Below are positions 20,998-34,400 of a stretch of 64,000 nucleotides of DNA, piece after piece (within the stretch, counting starts at the first letter, position 1; every line of letters starts with the position of its first letter). The notes under the pieces were generated by a model. That model was given only the letters and a program-made list of their open reading frames with translations, did no database searches and was not told the origin of the DNA. The stretch is taken from NCBI GenBank assembly GCA_037179385.1, contig CM074187.1:49324879-49388878 (forward strand), read 5' to 3'. This DNA comes from Holothuria scabra. Its lineage: Eukaryota > Echinodermata > Holothuroidea > Aspidochirotida > Holothuriidae. Both the position numbers and the translations under genes were made by a program.

Positions 20998-22443
20998 TAA
21001 CAATGCTTTTCTTTCTTCCACAGCACTAACCATTCACTTCTTTCCACAGGACACACTTATAGCGCTGTTCCTCGAGTGAGGAAAAAAAGAGAAGGGTTTT
21101 TTACTTAAAAAAAAAAAACTTTAAAGTTTCAGCGCCCTCTTTTGGAAGTTGTGAAGTGAGTAAAATTATGTCTATTTCCGGGCACGGATTCTAAATTAGC
21201 ACCCTGCAAAGGATGGCACCACATTTTTCCTGTCTTTTGCTATGAATTCGCTGGTATTAAACATTCCAGAAGGTATGAGAGGTATTTAAGAATGCTCAAA
21301 ATCATTATTTTAACTCAAATCTGTTCTATGAGGCATACCATCGTAATTAGAGCTCAGTTTGTTGTTTTGGCTTAAAACGTTACCTTTGTACATGTAGGCC
21401 AGTGACCGTAGTAAGGAGTGACTAGAAGGAGCGGATTATACGGTCACGTTCAGTGACTAGGACGACCTGTGTGTCAACATGGGCTGACTACAGACTACGT
21501 TACACATGCCTAAATAGCCTGCCGAAGTCTATTCAACTGTGTCCAGTCAACCGTGAGCTACTGAATGAACGGTGAGTGTATTGTTTGGGGGCACGGATTC
21601 TAAATTCGAGCCGCCTTAGCTAACAAACTTGACACTTTGACAACTATTGAGGAATGGGCTAACGTTTTAGCCTAAGGCCTTTTTTTATGGGATAAACGTA
21701 CGGTTAAGGGGATAACGCATAGGGCCTAACGTTAGGCCTAACGTAACGCCAAGTTAACATATAGGCCTAGGCTAGGCCTAACGTTAGTTACGGAGACCTA
21801 GGCTAGTCTGCTTTCAGCTTTAGCAATGGTCTTGGGAAAAAATTGAGCTCATCTCACGAAAATGTGTCTCCTTCGTTTTTCATAAAATTGCTGTGGACCT
21901 CAAAGGATACACGGCACGCTCGAGATTTCGCAAGGGCTGCATATCTTGCCACCTTAGGAGTTCAGAGATGCCACACATGGAAATGGAAGCTGACATATTG
22001 CACCCTCTTCCAGACATTAGATAAACCTGGTTAAGATTGAAAGTGTACGGTAAAATATACAGCTACTGATCATGCCTACGTTCTCGCAAATAATTTATAA
22101 AATTTCAAATTACAATTTTATTTGTATGGATTTTTTTTCTTGTGTAACGTCAAGTGTATTCAATTTGTTTATCATTGATCGTGTCAGCTGTCCTTCACTT
22201 ACCTTAGACCTCACAATACACAAGTCAAGTGCAACTGACGTTGTTCGCAGATTGCGCGTTGTGAGAGTGACATGAACATGTAACTAATGTGCGTACTAAG
22301 TATAAGCTTGGATAGATGTGTGTACCTGAACGCTAAGATTTGGAACCCTAGTACGAAATTGGCCGTTTTGCAAGTACGTCAGTCTGAAGATCAGCGGCCA
22401 GCAGTCCTTTCTGATTTACACAGCTCTGTTCTAACAAAGGAAA

Positions 22444-22492
22444 ATGCCCGCGAAAGATCGCAAAATTGCCGTTATGGGGTACAGATCAGTGG
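22444..22492 (+). CDS. RHEB: RHEB coding exon 1
   Basis: Encodes MPAKDRKIAVMGYRSV plus the first base of Gly17. Donor GTGG|GTAAGT. It ends inside the P-loop, so the loop is split by a 14-kb intron. Confidence 0.95.
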
Positions 22493-25400
22493 GTAAGTTG
22501 TTGAGGTACAATACAATTTTTCACACAGTAGTTGGGCTATTAATAGGCTAGTAGTAGCAGTTAGCTATTCAGCTTTCACTTCAAGACCTAGATCTAAATG
22601 ATGATTAGGCTACATACACAAAAGGCTGAAAGACTTAAATAGCCTAGTGAGATATCAATAGGCCTAGGCCCTAGGCTAGTAACATCTGACATTGAAGGCA
22701 TGCCTAATGAAAGGTTTGAAAGTCCTGTAGAAGCTAACATTAGGCAGTGTTATGTTAAGCTGCTTGAGATGTTAGCATGCAAAGGTTAGTTCTTGAACAG
22801 CACTCTATGCTACGTCTACTTCGTTTTTCTCCACACTAGAGGCCTTGGACACAGTTTGCCACAAACCCAGCCGTTGCAATATCAGGACTTAAAGGAAAAT
22901 TGATCATGCCATAAATAGCTCATTCGTCAGCTAATTTTACCATGACTATCCTTAAACAATTGGAGTCAGTTTTATGTTTATTTTTAGCTAGAAAATATGT
23001 TTAAATACAATTTCAGCTTTCTTTCTGAGGCAAAATGTTACAGAACATTCAGCAGAAGTGGTGTTTGAGCAGCAGCCATTATGCTGTTTTGAGAAATGAT
23101 GGCCCTACACGTATTGCCACATGAGTGAGCAAGTTACAATAGTCTTATTCCTCCAATAATTATCATAAAATCTGTTGTCTATTTCCAAAACTTGAAAAGA
23201 AAGATGTAAATTCTATCCGGTACATCATTGTTTCAAAATACTTTCTAGAATTTTTAAATAAATATTACTAAATTTAATGAATTTATCAAAATTTTCTACA
23301 AATAAGGTCATTTTATAAAGTTAGTAAGTTAGCTAGTTAGATGGAGTTTAACAACACACCAACACAAATGTGTTATATTTTACAATGTGTGACATTTTAT
23401 AAAGTGGAAACTCTTAAGACAAATGTCTTCTGGAACATCATTAAGTGTAGTCAGTGTAACCCTCCTGTTGAGTGACCCTGCATTATTTATACAGCTTGAG
23501 GTGTATAATAAGGCAGACTCACCTCGACGGAAGGGTTACCCTGATTACATGAAGTGATTGCACTGCATCATATGATTTACGTATACTACTGTTACAGGCA
23601 ATTTTAGATTGTGCATCATAATCTGTCCATTTTTAATTCCTAATTTAACCAATGTATTCCCCTGTTTGAAGAAAAGCTGATTGACAAGCCAAGATGCAGT
23701 GTCAAAGATCATTCATGGCAAGTATGATAATTATAGACCGTGCATTTTTTAAGCTGTAATTCAGTTGGAGAGTTGCGCGCCAAACTCGGCGCACAGACGT
23801 CTTGATCTCAGGAGGTGGTGTATGGGCAAGGACCATATATGTAGTAGGTCCTACTGTTAAGTGTAGTACACGGTCCTGTTCAAAGATTAGCAAAGGTGCA
23901 TGAGCTCACAATGAGACCTTTTGTGACTGCATTTCATTCTCGACAGAAGTAAAGTGACCACAAAATGGCTTAGTTGTTACAGTATAAGATCAAAGTTGCA
24001 AAGCAGCAAGCCTGGTACACACTCATATCCTGTAACCTCCTCTCTGCAGAAATTCACTCCAACTCAAAAATAGTGTATAATGTACTCCCTACCATGACTA
24101 CCCAGGTCCAGTAACTACAGTTAATAGGAGCCTAGCTACAGTTATTAGGGTGTTCATGCTTACGTCCCTGGTTGGCATTGGATGACATAGAGCATGTGCA
24201 AGAACACATGCATGTATGTGAGGTGTTGCACATGCTAATGCCTTCTTGATTTCATGCAGTAAGTGGCCAAATTGAATGTACCTTTCATCTAGTCGGCAGT
24301 GTAAGCGCACCTTACCAACACTTTTGATGCCCAGTCAAGTCGCCATGTTATTAAACACTGAATGAGTTGTTTGGTATCTTTGTGTATCATGATTGTAGTA
24401 CAAGTCAGGTCACTCGATGGAAATTTCATTATTAAATATACTCAATTGAAAGAAATAATTTACATCTCATGTGTTTTTTTTTAAACCTTTCTTTCTGTAA
24501 TCCTATGAGTAATGGTGTATTTTGTGTACAAAAATTGTATAAGGAACAGGGAGATTCCTAAAGAAATTTTCAATGCCTTTGGCAATATTGAAAAAAGTTC
24601 CTGTGCATATAATTTCAAAATTTCACCTGCACAAACAAATTCTTACATGTACCATGAAATTGGATAATAAAAAAACGAAAAAAATTCATTGCAAAAAGGG
24701 AATTAAGTACATGTATCATGGAATATGTGACCTTCCCCTAACTCGTACATGTGCTTCTTGAGGAAGGAAAATCCTTAAGAGCACCCAGGGCTGTTCTAAC
24801 AAGCCAGTATACTGGTCGGAAAAATTTAACTGTTACTGTAGTATAGACACGTTAGAAACTCAGTCCTGGCCATTGGACATGTATTCATGTTGCCTACACC
24901 ATTTATTGGCAATACATGTACCGTAAAGGCGCAGGATTGTTTTTAATACGCCAGCATGCCAAGAAAACCGTTTAGCCACTGGCATACCAGGAAGAAGTCG
25001 GGGCTCAAGTCCAAAATCTTTGTATCATAGTGCATGAAAATCAGACTGGAGGACTGGTCATCATGGTGTTTGTGCATAAACTGCCGATTGTGAGACATAC
25101 TCCTCAGCTAGGAATCTTATACCGGTACATGCATACAGTACCTCTCATGAAAGGTGACCAGTACTCTTTCCCAATATTTCATTGTTTCCTCTTCTAGTAA
25201 TTGTTCCTTGTAGCTTTTGTTCTTATCCATTTATAATGTCTTCTCATGATTTATCTTTTCATGTATTAAAATGAAATGTTTTGTACAGTACCAGGACCTG
25301 CGCTAAGATTTGTGGACTTGAACTAACCAGGCTGACCATCCTTTTCAAAACATTAATACATATAAATGGTTCGGTTCCATTGAGCTGGATTGAGACAGTG

Positions 25401-28400
25401 CAGCTGGTAATGTCCCATATGTCATAAGCCTTAGTTGAAAATAACCCTTCTGAGTTCTTACATAGCAAATTTTCAACATAGTTTGGACCATTAATCCTAA
25501 AGATATGGTCACACTGCAATAGTACATCGATATCAGATCGAATTAGGAGCCAATTTTTTAATTCCCCTTTGGTCAGAAAGAAACAAAAAATTTTCCATCT
25601 GGTGTAAATTGACTTGTAAGAGAGGACCATGAAAATTAAATGTCAGCTAATGATTTGTGACATCCCATTGGCAAAGAGCTTCCATTGGTCTACCTATATC
25701 CAATAAAAGCTGTCTGTGAATTAGAAGTCACAGAATAGTAATAGTGTAATTTCAATTTTAGCAGTCCTGCGATACAAATCATGTATTTCTACAGGCTGGC
25801 AAATTTTTTAATGGATGCATTAAGCCTGTTTTTGTTTGGTTTAAACACCTTTGTTTTCAACATAGCATTGCAAAGATTTGGTCATTGAGTACTGCCTACC
25901 TCAGGAATAGACCAATTGTGGTGAATGCTCATGAAATTAAGATGATCAACTTTTGGGCTCATTGAAAAGGAATTTCTGACCATTGCCGGCAGGCTCTGAA
26001 GGCAGTGGCGTAGCCAGGATTTTTCTTTTTTCACCAGGGGGGCACGGGGGGTGGGGGAATAACTATGGTGAAACTATCAGCACTATATTTTGTCGAGTCT
26101 GACTGACAGCCAGTGATGGCTCGTGGTCTAAATACACGGAGGGGCAAATTGGTATTGGTGCTAATAAACCAACTGCGCCCAAGGTGCCGTGGGAGTGCAA
26201 AGCGCTCCCACCTACAGCTTGGGGTCCAGGGGCCCGCCTTAGGGTCCCTAGTGGGGTCCAGGGGCAGTGCCCCGGTGGGGGTCCAGTGGGCGAAGCCCCG
26301 GTAGCTCCACGATATTTACAAAATTTGGGTTATAGAACGAAGAATTTCTCTGTCTTCACATGGCATTTGATGAGCATTAAACTGACTGCAAACTTTACCA
26401 TTATTTCATTGAATTTAGACTTACAACTGGCTCGAGGTTCCCGTGGCTATGACAATGCATTCGCCTTTTATTGAGATGAGCAAACATTTCAATTACATGT
26501 TGGTCAAAATTTGAATTTTCTCATTTGAACTTCTTTTCAATTGAAAGCATAGCTAAAGCATTTAACCTGTCATCAGTCGTACTTAATTTACCAGCTGGGT
26601 GAAAACCTACTTGTAGACAATACAGACAGTAGTGCAGCCTATGTGGTCCTAATCGCTTGATTTCCAATTTTTCTTCAAGACTCCTCTTTGAAAATGGACA
26701 AGTTTGTAAACTTTTGACAGTATTCATGTTGCATCAATGTCTCACATTGAGAGGGTTTTGGGAGCTAGATGAGACTTAACACACAAAGAGCCCCCGAGCA
26801 TGATTGAGTGCACATATATACCCAAGCTGCAATAAGCAGTGGCTGATTAACGCGTTCTTAGTTACCGGTGTATGCATACAGTGCCACAAAGTGAGACCAG
26901 GGAGGGCATTTTCCATTGTGGGACAGAAAATTTATTTGATGTGACCTGTGTGCTTTGTTTTTGCACATGTACACTGTATTTTGGTTGTCAAAAAGAAGTA
27001 GACTCTACTGTTAAAGTCAATTTACAAACCACATTAAAAGAATAGTCCAGAGCCAAATTTATTTTTGGTATGTTAAAGGCCCACTTCTCTCACCCCAAAC
27101 AGTACCAATTCTCCTTACCTTCTTACTTAAACTGCTCCCACAATTGTCTGAAATTCACCCTCATCCAGACACAACCTCAGTTCAGATTGCTTCGGGAGAA
27201 TATAGAAAAGTTCAATGTGTATAATCAAAACACTTTAGTACATTTCATGCTGGGTAATATGAGCTTTGGTAATCTGCATTGTTTGAATTAGCTGTCAATC
27301 GAAAGACTGAGCCAATTGAGAGTTTCTGTTACCCCATACAAGAAGTGTAGTTTGGAGTGAGAAGAATGGCCCTTTAAAGAAGGACATTCTAAGCATTCTA
27401 GTGAAATTTTTATTGATTCCTTCTGTTCAGTTCACGTGATATTAGCAATTAAATATATGGCAAATTTTCTACGTGTATGGTATATTGCAGGCAGGATGAC
27501 ATGGATGCGCATTGTTGGCCAATGTTTGTTTTTATTTATAATTTCACACCATTTTTATGCAACTAATAGCCTATATATATTGAAACCACTGGTGCATCCA
27601 CTTTCTGTGCCTTAGGGGCAAGATGGCATCCCTAATCAATTCAAGGTCAAACTGCTATAATAACATACAGTAAATAATGGGAAACAAAACATTGGCCAAC
27701 AATGTGGATTCCATGATCACACCTGCTTGCTTCAAGTTCACTTTCTCTAGAAAATGTGTAAACTTTAGTTGGTAATATTTTTAGAAGCAAACATAGGAAT
27801 TGAATGAAACATTCACCAAAAATGCTTAGAATATGTTCCTCTTTAACATGTCAAAAATTAATTTTGCTCTGGACTATTCTTTTTTAGTTGCCTTAAGAAG
27901 ATCTTGTGCTGAGGCATAAAACCCTATCTAACCCTAACCCTAAACTACTGGTGCAATGAATCTTTCTAAGCTTGAAATGCACTTCAGTTGAATAATGCAG
28001 TCAATAAGCCCAGACATGATCAGTCATGTAAACAGGAGGATATTGAGTTGTCCAATTTTTAACTCACTCATTTGTACAGTTAGTATGTGAGGTGATAAAA
28101 TAGGGCATATATATTTAACTTTTTAACAAATGAATTCCTCTTTTTTAATTTGCGGAGATTTTGGTACGAAATTTTGGTGTATGATTGTTAGGGATGAGAG
28201 GTACACAAGTTTGGCTGTTTACATTCTAATGTAGGAAAATTAAATTGAAGTGTGAAGCTGATTTTTAGAGCTGAGTTAAATCTCTTGGTGAGTAGTCAAC
28301 TAGTCGTCACTCCCATTATCCAGGGTGCTTGGTTGTGTTATCCAGTTCTTATCTTGCAAAAGGTGTACTGTACACTGTATGTGGTTGACCATCAAGAGCT

Positions 28401-31400
28401 CTAGAAGTAACCCTGTGGTCTGAATACATCAAAGGAAATAGACTTTAATTATTGTGGGAATACCACCCTTTCTGCTCTGTTCAATTGAGTTGGTCAATTC
28501 AAGTATATAATTGTAATTTAACTGTTTTGTATTCAAGTGCAGTAAGAGCCTTTTGAGTCTCTGATCTATTATTTTGTTCAGTGCAAAACCTTGAGTGAAT
28601 ATGTGTGGAGCACTAGGTGCAACTATTAATGTACTTTGCAATACTTGAACAGTTTGTAGGTACATCATATTATTGTTTGATATTGCTGCTAATATCAGGA
28701 CACATTCCAATCTATCTTGGTTTGAGGAAATATGCAATGGTATAATTTGTAGATCTGCCATAAAAAGTATGCCACTTGCAGTTGTACGTGTGCCTTAACA
28801 CAATTTCGTGGTTTTGCAAATTGCTTTTGGTTTTCTTGGAATTATCATGCTATTTTCTTCCCTCCCGTTAAGCATTGTAAGGAATGTGTATAGTTGGTGA
28901 TATTTTTTATCATGGCTCTGTCAATATCATATTACTGTCGTCTTTGTGCTAGACACTTGTGCAGCTGTAGTGCTATCTGTATGTGAGGCCTGAAATGGCT
29001 GAGCCTTTTATATTCAAGTGCACCAGTTAAGTACAGCATAATAGTGTCAGCATAGCTCTTGAAGTATGAAAGAAAATTGTTCATAACAGCTAGTCTAGTG
29101 TAGATATTGGCCATGGTGTGAATGTGTAGACAATATACACATGTGTACAATGGAAAATTTCATGGTACTTAATATTAATAGGGTAAATTCATGGTAAGAG
29201 GACAATTCGTGGCCCAGCCTGTTGACTTGCATATTATACAAATTGACATAGAGCAAAGGGTCTGAAGTTTGTTTAGCTTGTAAATTGTAATAAATTCCTT
29301 TTAAAACAAGTCATTCTTCCTCAGGTGGGGATTCATTCCCTGCACTACTGTATGTCATACTTGATTGTACTTGTAGGATTCCACAGGGTCACACCACTAA
29401 ATGTCCACTGACACTGTACTGTGCAGCTCAATATTACACCCAAAATATGCATTGTGCAGCAAATTTGCAGTATTTAGGTAGTAGGCAAACATTTATTATG
29501 AAGTTTAGAAAAGTTAGAATCCTGGTCCAGTGCGAGAAGTACAAGAGTTAGACTTTTTGTGGTAGACAGGCATCTCACTTTCATTTAATTTTGTTGAGCC
29601 ATCTTGACTACATAGTTTATAAAGATAATGAGCCTGAAATGAATTATGTTTTCATCTTGTATTCTTGTATCATCTTCAATCCTTAGCAGGATCCTAATCA
29701 ATCAGACTGATAGTCTGGACTGGAAAGCACAAGTATTACAATCTCAGAGGAATAGATTTTGTTCCAGTAGATTTCTGATGATGCCATTGTTCTAAACATC
29801 TAAATTGCAGCCCAGGTCATAGTAAAATTACTGCCAGAAATTGCATGGATGTACCCATTAGCCACTCGTCTATGATTAAAAAAAAAATAAAATGATTTGC
29901 AGTGATTTTCAGATTAGCAGTTGCCTTTAGGACAAGGACTATTACTAAAACCTTCACTTCCCAACAAGGTGTACCCTAAGCAATTTATGGTACTGCGTAC
30001 ATTGTACATCATGTGCTAACTGACCCTTGTGTAAAGAACCACTAGACAGGAAATAATCAGATATTATTTAGGAAGGACCCCTTTGAAGTGTTTGGTTTTT
30101 GATCATGCTATTGCTGATAAAAGCTTATAAAGGTCTTGCAAGGTTTTTGCGTGATTACCATTACTGTACTTCACAGCTCTGGAGTGTCCCTAAATTATTT
30201 ATCATATTTTCCTCAGGTACACCTTCAGACTTAACAGTATTTGGGAAGTTTCTACGACATCATTGAATTAAGGTCAATGAGTTAGACAACTGGAGACCAG
30301 TGTCCTTTCTTAGACCTTGTGTTCAAGATCAATAGCAGTGACTTAAGTAGAAACTTAGGATAACATGAAGTTAATTATGAGTGTTTTTGCTTGTTGCATG
30401 GAGAAAGGACAAAGCTTCTTCAGGGTCAGTACAGCTGATCTATGTCTGGACTGTGACAGCAGGTTGTACAACTCCAGTCTGATAACCCAGTTTTTGATTC
30501 CTTGCCAAAGGCAGGCAAGGAATCTATGCTATGGTGATGTGTATACATGTGTGTGTGTGTATGTGTGTGGGACACCTGCTTGTGAAAATCATATCTCAAG
30601 AAGGGTAACTTTTAGGTATATTATAGGCCTACTTGTCATGTTGATTGTCCATATTGAGTAGATGATCCCAATTTTTTGGATAGAGGTCAATGGTCATTTG
30701 GGGTCACCAGAGGTCAAATGGTTAATATATCGGAAGTTGCTTGTAAACAGGATATCTCAAGAAAGGTTCATGAGACTATTCTCAAATGTAGTGTGTGGGT
30801 TGGCAATATTGAGTAGATGATCCCTGTTGTTTTCAGTGGAAGTCAAAGGTCATTTGGAGTCAAGAGAGGTCAAAATATCAAAATCTTGTGAACACAATAT
30901 CTCAAGAAAGGTACATATAGGCCTCTGTATAATAACCATTTGAAATCAACTATCAGTAGGCCGTGCCATGGACAGTTTCTTAAATGTCAAATACCATTAG
31001 TCATTAGTTGAGAAATTCTATCTTTTTAAGAAGTAAATCTCTTCTGGTCACTTGGCCTCTGGTTTTATGTAGAAATGTCAACCGTTTTTTTTTTTTCTTG
31101 TTTGCTGTTTGGACTGTGCAACATTTTTGTAATTTATATTACAAATAAGAAGCTGTCCATTTATCATGTAGCTAGAGTTGGTGAGCTATAGGTACCTTTC
31201 AAATTCAAGGGTAGCAGTCCCATTGGGAATATAGGAGTGGCTCAATTCTTCTTTACAGTTGATATGTTGTTCATTTTTTCAGCACAACAATGCTGGTATT
31301 AAGTTTGGACAAGGTAATTAAAGGAATCACAGTACTGTAGAATTACCCTGTTTACAACAAGGCAAAACTGCAGGTTCTTTTGATGACTAATCCCATTTCT

Positions 31401-34400
31401 ACACCCTCACTTCAGGTGGTGACCATTTGGCAAAAAAAAATCAGCAGTTTTCATGTGCACAGTGTGTACCTCCTTGTGGACCTTAATTTACAGCCTCTCT
31501 CAAGTGCTCAGATAGTTTCAGTTCAGTCTTGCTGTTAAAGGGCAAGAACAGTCTTCTAAAACTTATTTTGAAACAACAGCTAAATCTCACAATTTTCTTC
31601 TTATCTCCTCTCCTCTTCAAAGTATCTTTCATAATATTTTAGGATTTCATTGTCGCATATTAAAGGTAAACCAAGCAGATACTCCTTAGTAAATTTCACA
31701 TTTGAAGAGAAGAGGCACTGTCACATGACTCTCAAGAGCCAATCATGAAACAGGACAGTGTACTACACTGTTTCAAGTTAGAATGACTGCACTTCCCCTT
31801 TAAGATGACACTGACATCCTTGCAAAGGTAACATTATCTTTTCAGGGAAAAAGAGCAATTTGGGTATTTGTCAGATATACTGCATGTCTGAGAGCCTCAT
31901 GGCAGTCACATCTCACAGAACTGTAATTTATCTTCCTATTACTGTATCAAACTTGCTTTGCCCATTCCTTTTCTGGAAAATTAAGTGACAAAATGTTTAT
32001 TGCTTCTGTATATCATGGGAATATAAGGAACCAACAGAGAGGCTGGCATTTACGTTACACTACTGTAGCTATCAGATTTCTTCAAACATATTAGCAGTCC
32101 AAATACTTTAAATGTAGGCTAGGTGACTCCAATATTTCTAGATTTGTGTTGCATGCCTGTTTTCTTAGGAACTAAAGCAAAATGTAGTTGCAGTGTCTGC
32201 CATTTTTTAATATTAGCTTTTGAAGAAGCATAAAGATATACCACAGTAGCCATGAAAGTGCTGTACTGAATACTAATACCAGACTCTTGTGTCTTTCTTC
32301 TAGTTACTACTTAAGAAAACAATGGGATTGAAGCTGCAAGACTTCCAAAGTTCCAGTTTATGTACTTGTTCAAGTAATTAATGTAAAAAATGTAAATGTG
32401 AAAAAAATCTGAACTTGAAGAAGTAAAAGGAAAAGATTCTTTAGTCAAGTGCACTCCCCACTATTGCCTTGCATGTACAGTGCTGTGCCCCAGCACAGAC
32501 TTTTCTACAAACTAGTTAAACCCTTTAAACCCTATATTATCAGCAGGCTACGCACCCCCACCCTCAATTTTCTGCATAATTCATGAATATTATACCATTG
32601 AAATTGCATTTTAGTTAAGCCCCCGTGTCTATTCTTATCCACTGGACATTTAGGGCAGTACCACGTAGGGCTGTGAACGTGCAGGGATTAATGGCTAAAC
32701 GATTGCATACATGTGGAAGAAACGTATTGTACAAAGCTACAAGCAGTAACTGGCAAAACCTAAAACGTAGTCGCTTCGCTCTCTTATTATGCTACCCACC
32801 GATCCCCAAAGGAACTACTACGTCAATATTCTGAATCATTGATGTCTCCTTTACATTAAAGAGCCGATGAAATGAGCATTAACAGCCATCTGACCTGATT
32901 CTCCCAACCAATCTAACACTAAAAATAATAAAAAGTCAAAAAATGTAAACCGAGTCAGGAGGAATTACAAAAAGAAAATGGTCACTGGCACACCAAATTC
33001 GCCCAAAAGTGAAAGTGCATCGACCTTTGGGATGAAGTCATCACAGGAACACATGTTCGATGTCTATTCAGTAAACAACGATCAGCTGTGCTGAGTATGC
33101 ACTGTAATCATTAGGTAAATGCAGAGCTAACCATACGCATCAAAGTTATTTTTGAAGAGTTTCTTTTTCATTTCAAAGGAAATGCCTGATTGGTGTGTTG
33201 TAGGAAATTGTAGTAATACTACGAAGGATGGTGTCACTTTGCATAAGTTTCCTAAAGACGTAAAGACGAGAAAACGAAGCGACTTTGGACATGGTTTGTT
33301 CAAAACACAAGGTTGGATTTCAAACAGTCAGAATGGAGTGTCACATGCAGTGCACATTTCAGTCCAGATTGCTACGATCCATCCGTAGAAATATTGCCAG
33401 GGAGGTTTCCCACCATCAAAGGAACACCCAAGACCAAGGAAAGGCCTGAAAAGATGCAATCAACCCAGACAGTTGATCCTGCAAAACCGAGACTGTACAC
33501 TGTCGTTAGTATTGTACTAATGTTAATAGGCTTCTGAATTGTACAGTAAAAACAATGTCAGTATGATTCCAAACTGAGAAGTAACGTTTCAACTTTCGGT
33601 CAGTCAGTTATATGTCGGGATTTTTCATTGCAATAATGCGCGTATAAGTCATTCTTCTGATAATTTAAACAGTAAAAGAGCAACCAGTTACGGTGCAAAG
33701 CCATACCAGGCTACATTATCTCGCCAAGCTGCTCTAGCAGCACGCTCTCCGCCGTGTGCAGGATCTTGTACAACTGGCTCTGCTTCTTCAGCCAAGGGCT
33801 CAAATTGATATGACAGATTTCCTTGCACGAGCTCTTCATCTTCCCTTTCTTGTATGTCCTGGTACTGAAGAAATTCGTCTTCATCGAAATTTGAAGAAGA
33901 TCCAGATAAATTTAAGTCGATATCTTTAGAATCTGATAAATTAGGAGATGCCATCTTTCGTTGTTTGCAGGTAATAACGCGTACGTAGTCAATGTGATTA
34001 TAAGACGAAGAATTCTAGCTTTGGCCTGAGCGTTCCTGAGATGAAGTCATTGTGCAGTCGATTTTAATTTTGGGTTTTTCAACTCAGTGGTGTTTGAGGA
34101 AGGGGTTATACCTGTGAAAAAGTCCCTGGGACCCACGCACATGGATATATACCACCAAATTTATGGCAGTAATTCTGAACCTGTCCAAAAAATTACTACC
34201 AAATAAAATATTAATGCTCCAATAATCAGTTAACTAAAAGAAAGACGCATAGATGGGGTTAGCTTGTTTTTGTGAAAGTGTATACTTTGCTCCAATTATG
34301 GTGCTACCACGGACTTCCTATACATGGACAGAGGATACTGCTCGGTAGATTGTTGCTACCGATGTGTGAGAAAAAGCACACCAAGATGACCGTCTGCTAT

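Larger units (their letters stand above)
20548..21203. mobile_element. TIR element with 8-bp target duplication, carrying minisatellite and tRNA-like cargo
   Basis: Target duplication CTGCAAAG is exact at 20540-20547 and 21204-21211. The ends are GGCTCTAATTTAGAATC and, inverted, GGTGCTAATTTAGAATC, and the match continues through GTGCCCGGAA. Length 656 bp with no transposase. It contains a TTAGGG-containing minisatellite (20592-20710), a perfect 11-bp-arm palindrome (20821-20844) and a tRNA-like sequence (20915-20997). A third terminus-like sequence (GGCACGGATTCTAAATT) lies at 21590-21606. The 8-bp duplication suggests a hAT-like mechanism, but the termini are not classic hAT. Confidence 0.8.
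13577..22443. promoter_or_regulatory. divergent intergenic region between FASTKD and RHEB
   Basis: The two genes point away from each other, so both promoters and any non-coding first exons should lie here. Direct signs are few: an acceptor at 13577 for the FASTKD 5'UTR exon, and a plausible donor AACG|GTGAGT near 21565 on the plus strand. Most of the interval is mobile DNA. I cannot place a transcription start. Confidence 0.5.

Noticed and set aside
25259..25630. 123-codon minus-strand open frame in RHEB intron 1
   Set aside because: No recognisable motif, no convincing splice context and AT-rich chance composition.
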